Part shown: one piece after another, positions 58,997-64,000 of the stretch
Position numbering within the stretch: the stretch's first letter is position 1
Layout: each line of letters opens with the position of its first letter
Assembly: GCF_000348685.1 (NCBI RefSeq)
Contig: NZ_ANLA01000015.1
Coordinates: 62,001-126,000 of the forward strand
Length of the DNA: 64,000 bases
DNA from: Xanthomarina gelatinilytica
GTDB taxonomy: Bacteria > Bacteroidota > Bacteroidia > Flavobacteriales > Flavobacteriaceae
Direction of reading: 5' to 3'
The notes under the pieces: generated by a model
Told to the model about the DNA's origin: nothing
Seen by the model: only the letters and a program-made list of their open reading frames with translations
Database searches by the model: none
Position numbers and translations under genes: made by a program

Positions 58997-59063
58997 CTGC
59001 CTGTTGGCAGACAAGTTCACTTTGTTCTGAAAGAGACATAAACTGTGCTCAGTGCAAGCAAGT
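58997..59063. repeat. REP-like intergenic element
   Basis: A small hairpin (CTGCC/GGCAG around TGTT, 58997-59010) is followed by 'GTGCTCAGTGCAAGC' at 59044. On the minus strand this reads CTTGCACTGAGCAC, like the short palindromic repeats often scattered in flavobacterial genomes. It shares the GCTCAG core with the element at 8798. Confidence 0.4.
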
Positions 59064-59065
59064 TG

Positions 59066-60337
59066 TTACCTAAAAATAGTCTGTTTTCTATCTGGTCCTA
59101 CAGAAACCACATAGATTGGTATTTCCAGTTCTTTTTCCAAAAAATCTATATAAGCGTTCAATTCTTTAGGGAATTGGGAGGCTTCTGTCATCTTGGTTAG
59201 ATCTTCTTTCCACCCTTTAAATTCTGTATAGATAGGTTGGATGTTTTCTGGTTCAATATTATATGGTAAATGAGTGATGGTGTCGCCTTTATAGTTGTAA
59301 GCAGTACAGACCTTTAAAGTTTCAAAACCAGAAAGGACATCGCCTTTCATCATCATTAATTTAGTAACACCATTAACTTGGCAAGCGTATTTTAATGCAA
59401 CCAAATCCAGCCAGCCACAACGTCTTGGACGTCCAGTAACAGCTCCAAATTCGTTTCCTACTTTAGCCATTTTTAAACCTACCTCATCAAATAACTCTGT
59501 TGGAAATGGACCGGAGCCAACACGTGTTGTATATGCTTTAAAAATACCATACACGTCGCCAATTTGGTTAGGCGCCACGCCCAAACCTGTACAAGCTCCA
59601 GCAGCTGTTGTGTTGCTAGATGTTACAAATGGATAAGTACCAAAATCAATGTCCAATAAGGAGCCTTGAGCGCCTTCGGCAAGAATGGTTTTTCCAGCTT
59701 TTTGTGCTTGGTACAAATATTCCTCTGAGTCTATAAATTGCAAAGATTTTAAAACTTTTACAGCTTCAAAAAACTCCACTTCCATTTCCTCTAAATCATA
59801 CTGAACATCTACATTGTAGAATTTTATCATGGCTTCGTGCTTATCTGCCAAAGCACGATATTTTTCTTTCCAATCTGATAATTCCAAATCACCTACACGA
59901 ATTCCATTTCTTCCTGTTTTGTCCATATAGGTTGGGCCAATTCCTTTAAGGGTTGAACCAATTTTAGCTTTTCCTTTTGAGGCTTCACTGGCAGCATCCA
60001 ACAATCTATGTGTTGGCAGAATTACATGTGCTTTTCTGGAAATAATGAGTTTCTTTTTATAATCGATATCAAATTGGTCCAATCCTTCCAATTCTTTGGC
60101 AAAGACCACTGGGTCTATCACCACGCCATTACCAATAACATTTATGGATTCTTTGTGGAAAATTCCTGAAGGAATGGTTCTTAAAACATGTTTTATGCCA
60201 TCAAACTCAAGGGTGTGTCCTGCATTAGGGCCACCTTGAAAGCGAGCAATAATATTGTAATTGGAAGTAAGAACATCAACAATTTTTCCTTTGCCTTCGT
60301 CTCCCCATTGTAGTCCTAGTAGTAAATCTACTGCCAT
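59066..60337 (-). CDS. purA: Adenylosuccinate synthase
   Basis: Joins IMP and aspartate with GTP to form adenylosuccinate, the first committed step to AMP. 423 residues: MAVDLLLGLQWGDEGKGKIVD (GTP loop and catalytic Asp), FQGGPNAGHTLEF, VVIDPVVFAKELEGL, GIGPTYMDKTGRNGIRVGDL, ILAEGAQGSLLDIDFGTYPFVTSSN, TRVGSGPFPTEL, GRPRRCGWLDLVALKYA and the end YVVSVGPDRKQTI. It lies 11 bases downstream of the Fur-family gene and is probably in one operon with relA/spoT and fur. Confidence 0.97.
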   Translation of the reverse strand: MAVDLLLGLQWGDEGKGKIVDVLTSNYNIIARFQGGPNAGHTLEFDGIKHVLRTIPSGIFHKESINVIGNGVVIDPVVFAKELEGLDQFDIDYKKKLIISRKAHVILPTHRLLDAASEASKGKAKIGSTLKGIGPTYMDKTGRNGIRVGDLELSDWKEKYRALADKHEAMIKFYNVDVQYDLEEMEVEFFEAVKVLKSLQFIDSEEYLYQAQKAGKTILAEGAQGSLLDIDFGTYPFVTSSNTTAAGACTGLGVAPNQIGDVYGIFKAYTTRVGSGPFPTELFDEVGLKMAKVGNEFGAVTGRPRRCGWLDLVALKYACQVNGVTKLMMMKGDVLSGFETLKVCTAYNYKGDTITHLPYNIEPENIQPIYTEFKGWKEDLTKMTEASQFPKELNAYIDFLEKELEIPIYVVSVGPDRKQTIFR

Positions 60338-60348
60338 TTTAAAATAAG

Positions 60349-60801
60349 TTATTTAGTTGTTTTTCTGTTGCCGTAAAAGTAGAGTGAATGGTTTTTGATT
60401 TCTATATCAAAAACTTCTTCAATTGTTTTTTTTATGCTTTGTATTCTTGGATCGCAAAACTCAATCACTTCGCCTGTATCTGTTAAGATCACGTGGTCGT
60501 GTTGTTTGTCGAAATAGGATTTTTCATAATGTGCCTGATTTTGACCAAACTGATGTTTTCTGACCAAGCCACATTCCAATAGCAATTCTATGGTATTGTA
60601 AAGCGTGGCGCGAGAGACGCGATATTTTTTGTTTTTCATACTAAGGTATAAAGACTCAATATCAAAATGCTCTTCGCTATTATAGATTTCTTGTAAAATG
60701 GCATAACGCTCTGGTGTTTTACGATGGCTTTTTTCTTCCAAAAAAGCTGTAAACACGTTTTTTACAATTTCCTGATTTTTTGTGTCTGTTTTTAAGCTCA
60801 T
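60349..60801 (-). CDS. Fur/PerR-family transcriptional regulator
   Basis: 150 residues from [20 protein letters not shown] at 60801; a TTG 12 bases upstream is less likely. The winged-helix DNA-binding domain has [29 protein letters not shown] and [20 protein letters not shown] (recognition helix). The dimer domain has the metal-site [25 protein letters not shown] and the end [11 protein letters not shown]. The structural CxxC zinc pairs of most Fur and PerR proteins are absent (LTDTG instead of CxxCG; one Cys in FCDPR), so zinc binding is probably reduced or lost. Which metal or peroxide it senses cannot be told. It sits between relA/spoT and purA. Confidence 0.88.
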   Translation of the reverse strand: MSLKTDTKNQEIVKNVFTAFLEEKSHRKTPERYAILQEIYNSEEHFDIESLYLSMKNKKYRVSRATLYNTIELLLECGLVRKHQFGQNQAHYEKSYFDKQHDHVILTDTGEVIEFCDPRIQSIKKTIEEVFDIEIKNHSLYFYGNRKTTK

Positions 60802-60827
60802 AATCTGTGGCAAATTTACATTAATTT

Positions 60828-63041
60828 TTAAACTCTGGAGACTTTATCGATACCATTAATTTTTTTCAGGTTCTCCATAAGCTTTTTTAATAAGGTATTG
60901 TTTTTGACAATCACATTTATTTTACCAGAAAAAATACCATCATCACTTTGAAAACTTAGACTTTTCATGTTCACGTGCATGTTTGAGGAAATAATTTTTG
61001 TGATTTCGTTTACCAAGCCCAAATTATCAATGCCTGAAAGGATGATTTGAGCTGCAAACTCTTGTTGCGATGAATCGATCCATTTGGCAGTCATGATTCT
61101 GTATGCATAATTGGACTGTAAGCTTACAGCATTTGGGCAGTTTTTTTTATGTACTTTCAAACCATCATTAATGGTTAAAAAGCCAAAAACAGGATCACCA
61201 GGAATTGGGTTGCAGCAGTTGGCAAATTTATAATCCAATTTCTCTTCTTCTTTGCCAAATACCAATAAATCGTATTTGGAGGTTATCTCATCTTTATCCA
61301 GCTCTTCTTTGGTAAGGGTTGGTTTCCTGGAGATTTTATTCTTAATATAGCTCATGAACGCATTGCTTCTGGATGAAGCAAATTCTTTAAGCATGGTGTT
61401 GTCTATGGTTCCTATGCCAACTCTATAAAATAAATCCAGGCTGGTTTTAAGTTTAAAGTAATTTACCAACTCATTAACCGATTTTTCATTCAAAACAATT
61501 TTTAATTGTTTCAATTTTCTTCGAAGAATCTCTTTGCCGTCTTCGGCAATTATTTTTTTGTCTTCCTTTAAAGCAGATTTAATTTTGCTTCTAGCTTTGG
61601 CAGTGGTAGCATAATCCAACCAGTTGGAATTGGGTTTGGCCGTTTCTGATGTTAAAATGTCTACACGATCGCCACTTTTCAATTCGTGACTTAAAGGAAC
61701 CAATTTTCCGTTTACTTTGGCACCACGTGTTTTCATACCAACTTCGGTATGGATGCTAAAGGCAAAATCCAATGGAGAAGCTCCTTTTGGCAAGGATTTT
61801 AGTTCGCCTTTAGGAGTAAAAACAAATATTTCTTTGGAATAGAGGTTAAGTTTAAACTGCTCCACAAAATCCACAGCGTTGGTTTCATGGTTTTCCAAAG
61901 CTTCCTGTAGTTTGGCAATCCAACTGTCCAAACTGTCGTCTTTTTCATTTCCTTCTTTGTATTTATAGTGTGCAGCAAAACCTTTTTCGGCAATTTCGTT
62001 CATTCGTTCACTTCTTATCTGCACTTCAACCCATCGTCCCTTTGGCCCCACAACAGTAATGTGCAAGGCTTCATAACCAGTAGATTTGGGCGAGGAAATC
62101 CAATCTCGAAGTCTGGTGGGATTGGGCCTAAAATGGTCTGTTACTATGGAATAAATTTTCCACGCCAGGAATTTTTCGTTTTCAGGTTCGCTTTTATAAA
62201 TAATCCTAACAGCAAACTTATCATAAACTTCATCAAAAGAAACACCTTGGTTCTGCATTTTCCTTCTAATGGAAAAAATGGATTTTGGTCTACCTTTTAT
62301 GTCATATTCCAACTGCTCTTTGTCCAAAGAGGTTTTAATAACATTTGTAAACTCATTAATATAGGCGTCTTGTTCTTCTTTGCTTTCTTTAATTTTGGTT
62401 AAAATATCCTTGTAAACTTCGGGTTCTGTATATTTTAAACCTAAATCTTCCAATTCGGTTTTAATGTTGTAAAGTCCAATTCTATGAGCCAAAGGCGCGT
62501 AGATGTATAATGTTTCCGATGCAATCTTCACCTGTTTGTCTGAACGCATGGATTCCATGGTCTGCATGTTGTGGAGCCTGTCGGCAATTTTTATGATTAT
62601 TACTCTCACATCATCATTAAGGGTAAGCAACATGCGCCTGAAATTTTCAGCTTGAAGGGACACGTCCATTTCGGTGTCCAAAGATGAGATTTTGGTTAAA
62701 CCATCAACTATTTTTGCAACGGTTTCCCCAAACAATTGTTCAATGTCTGCAATGGTATAATCATCGTTATCCTCTACCACATCATGTAAAAGCGCAGCAG
62801 CAATGGATGTGGCATCCATGCCAATTTCCTGTGCCACAATTTTGGCAACAGCAATAGGATGGAAGATATAAGCTTCGCCAGATTTCCTGCGTTGGTCTTT
62901 GTGTGCATCTACAGCTACGTCAAAGGCTTTTCTGATAAGTTTTTTATCGTCGTCTGAAAGTGTTCTGTAACTCACACGAAGCAATTCTTTGTAAGCTTGT
63001 GTAATGGCAGCATTTTCCTGTTCTAGCTCTAATTCTGTCAT
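60828..63041 (-). CDS. Bifunctional (p)ppGpp synthetase/hydrolase (RelA/SpoT family)
   Basis: 737 residues, full length. The HD hydrolase domain has [28 protein letters not shown] and [15 protein letters not shown], with the H..HD..D ligands intact. The synthetase domain has [28 protein letters not shown] and [51 protein letters not shown] domain ([29 protein letters not shown]) and a C-terminal ACT domain follow. Both activities look intact, as in the SpoT/Rel type. It is upstream of fur by 26 bases and probably leads the operon. It makes and breaks the stringent-response alarmone. Confidence 0.95.
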   Translation of the reverse strand: MTELELEQENAAITQAYKELLRVSYRTLSDDDKKLIRKAFDVAVDAHKDQRRKSGEAYIFHPIAVAKIVAQEIGMDATSIAAALLHDVVEDNDDYTIADIEQLFGETVAKIVDGLTKISSLDTEMDVSLQAENFRRMLLTLNDDVRVIIIKIADRLHNMQTMESMRSDKQVKIASETLYIYAPLAHRIGLYNIKTELEDLGLKYTEPEVYKDILTKIKESKEEQDAYINEFTNVIKTSLDKEQLEYDIKGRPKSIFSIRRKMQNQGVSFDEVYDKFAVRIIYKSEPENEKFLAWKIYSIVTDHFRPNPTRLRDWISSPKSTGYEALHITVVGPKGRWVEVQIRSERMNEIAEKGFAAHYKYKEGNEKDDSLDSWIAKLQEALENHETNAVDFVEQFKLNLYSKEIFVFTPKGELKSLPKGASPLDFAFSIHTEVGMKTRGAKVNGKLVPLSHELKSGDRVDILTSETAKPNSNWLDYATTAKARSKIKSALKEDKKIIAEDGKEILRRKLKQLKIVLNEKSVNELVNYFKLKTSLDLFYRVGIGTIDNTMLKEFASSRSNAFMSYIKNKISRKPTLTKEELDKDEITSKYDLLVFGKEEEKLDYKFANCCNPIPGDPVFGFLTINDGLKVHKKNCPNAVSLQSNYAYRIMTAKWIDSSQQEFAAQIILSGIDNLGLVNEITKIISSNMHVNMKSLSFQSDDGIFSGKINVIVKNNTLLKKLMENLKKINGIDKVSRV

Positions 63042-63201
63042 AGACTTAAAAATAGTATAATCAAAGCGAATTTACAACCCTTTTGCTTTTTGCAACTGAA
63101 GGAATGGTAAGATTCTAAATCTGTGTGAATTTTTATATAAATATAAGATGTTTCACGTTTTTTATTTCATAAAAAACAAGAAAAGTTTCATGAATTGAAA
63201 T

Positions 63202-64000
63202 TTAAGCCTTTAATTTTAAATTTTTAATTCTTTCCAATAAGGTAGGATGCGAATAGTGCACAAAAACATAGGCCTTATGTGGTGTTAAATTGCTCAAGCT
63301 GTTTTTAGAGAGTTTTTTTAAAGAGCTTATTAAAGGCTGGGCTTTATAGGTTTTTTTGGCGTAATTGTCTGCTTGGTATTCAAAGGTTCTAGAAATCCAA
63401 TTCATGATTAAACTGGTGACTTCTGAAATAGGCGCATACAATAACCCAAAAGCAATAAGCCCAATATGAAAACTGGGGATGTCTACTCCCAAAGCATGTG
63501 AGAGCAATGGATTTGATATGAAAATAGACAAGATATAAAGAGTTAATCCCGTTAGTATAATAGAAGCTGTTAAGTTGAAAATGATGTGTTTTTTCTTGTA
63601 ATGACCAACTTCATGGGCAAGTACAGCCACAATTTCCTCGTCTTCCAAATCGTTTATTAAGGTATCAAAAAGGGTAACACGTTTTTCACTGCCAAAACCT
63701 GAGAAATAGGCGTTGGCCTTGGTGCTTCGTTTGGAACCATCTATGACAAAAATTTTATCTAATTTAAAACCCACGGAATTGGTATAGTTTGAAATTTTGT
63801 CTCGCAATCCGCCAGCATCCAAAGGGGTTTGTTTGTTAAATAATGGTACAATCAGCTTGGCGTAGAACATGTTCATAATGATGGTAAAAACAGTTGTTAA
63901 AGCCCAAGCATACAGCCAGAAATTGTCGCCAGAGAACTGATAAAACCAAATAATAAGTGCCAATATGCCTCCACCTAAAAAAACCATCATAAGCCAGCCT
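63202..64000 (-). CDS. M48 family metallopeptidase (Ste24/HtpX-like), N-terminus cut by window edge
   Basis: The minus-strand frame is open to the window edge; 266 residues are visible. The zinc motif HEVGH is in VLAHEVGHYKKKH (with the third ligand in FEYQADNYAKK). Membrane helices lie before and after it (ALTTVFTIIMNMFYAKL, LTASIILTGLTLYIL, IGLIAFGLLYAPISEV). The FVIDGSKRSTKANAYFSGFGSEKRVTLFDTL block is the Ste24 signature. It is an inner-membrane zinc protease of the CAAX-prenyl-protease type, about 410 residues in full. The missing N-terminal part lies beyond base 64000. Confidence 0.9.
   Translation of the reverse strand, partial: GWLMMVFLGGGILALIIWFYQFSGDNFWLYAWALTTVFTIIMNMFYAKLIVPLFNKQTPLDAGGLRDKISNYTNSVGFKLDKIFVIDGSKRSTKANAYFSGFGSEKRVTLFDTLINDLEDEEIVAVLAHEVGHYKKKHIIFNLTASIILTGLTLYILSIFISNPLLSHALGVDIPSFHIGLIAFGLLYAPISEVTSLIMNWISRTFEYQADNYAKKTYKAQPLISSLKKLSKNSLSNLTPHKAYVFVHYSHPTLLERIKNLKLKA

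Noticed and set aside
61968-62402. A 144-codon open frame on the plus strand inside relA/spoT
   Set aside because: It is antisense to the conserved synthetase region, which explains the openness. It has no promoter or family resemblance.
1-64000. tRNA, rRNA, tmRNA or riboswitch genes
   Set aside because: I saw no cloverleaf or conserved RNA text in the short intergenic gaps. A tRNAscan-SE and Infernal run would be decisive.

Overview
The window is a 64 kb stretch of a low-GC chromosome from a member of the Flavobacteriaceae (Bacteroidota). This rests on type IX secretion (T9SS) sorting domains of both type A and type B, Bacteroidota promoter boxes (TAnnTTTG) about 20-45 bases upstream of many genes with little Shine-Dalgarno signal, and gene families typical of the group (DUF5606, DUF349, OstA-like protein). 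The genus cannot be fixed from the sequence. I saw no rRNA, tRNA, CRISPR array, insertion sequence or prophage. The region reads as ordinary chromosome with one accessory surface-protein block and one surface-glycan block.

Layout. 1-8.8 kb: a truncated START-like gene, a T9SS type A protein, lysA, sucC, a DUF2071-cysH pair, a half-length DUF1456 gene, a TerB-like gene and uvrB. 8.9-23.2 kb: one minus-strand train made of an ABC-2 exporter (ATPase and permease) and four secreted T9SS type B proteins of 1104, 612, 1620 and 776 residues. These four share a repeat of about 95 residues in 4, 1, 11 and 2 copies. 23.3-28.3 kb: an uncharacterised protein with kinase-like motifs, a pRiA4b ORF-3 family protein, heme A synthase, CCA-adding enzyme family and the Sua5/YrdC family. 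28.3-44.4 kb: a lipooligosaccharide or surface-glycan cluster on both strands. It holds an aminotransferase and acetyltransferase pair, eight glycosyltransferases or likely glycosyltransferases (GT2, GT4, GT9 types), a polysaccharide deacetylase, a methyltransferase and a Kdo/WaaP-type kinase. It is interrupted by a few unrelated genes and an NmrA-type pseudogene. 44.4-49.2 kb: dapD, ruvX, two small secreted proteins, def, a DUF5606 gene and mazG. 49.4-64 kb: minus-strand housekeeping genes: a DUF349 protein, aroE, tandem DUF368 (polyprenyl-phosphate translocase family) genes, a TPR protein, a class III aminotransferase, an OstA-like protein, purA, a Fur-family regulator, relA/spoT and a truncated M48 peptidase.

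Working together. lysA and dapD are separate parts of the diaminopimelate/lysine pathway. The glycan cluster, the two DUF368 carrier-lipid translocases and the OstA-like protein all fit outer-membrane glycolipid assembly. The relA/spoT-fur-purA row puts stringent response, metal or peroxide regulation and purine synthesis in one likely transcription unit. The points most worth a second look are the modular T9SS repeat proteins, the kinase-like protein at 23.3 kb, the sugar-kinase gene with no ordinary start codon at 43.7 kb, the doubly broken NmrA gene at 39 kb, and a ruvX mRNA that looks leaderless.
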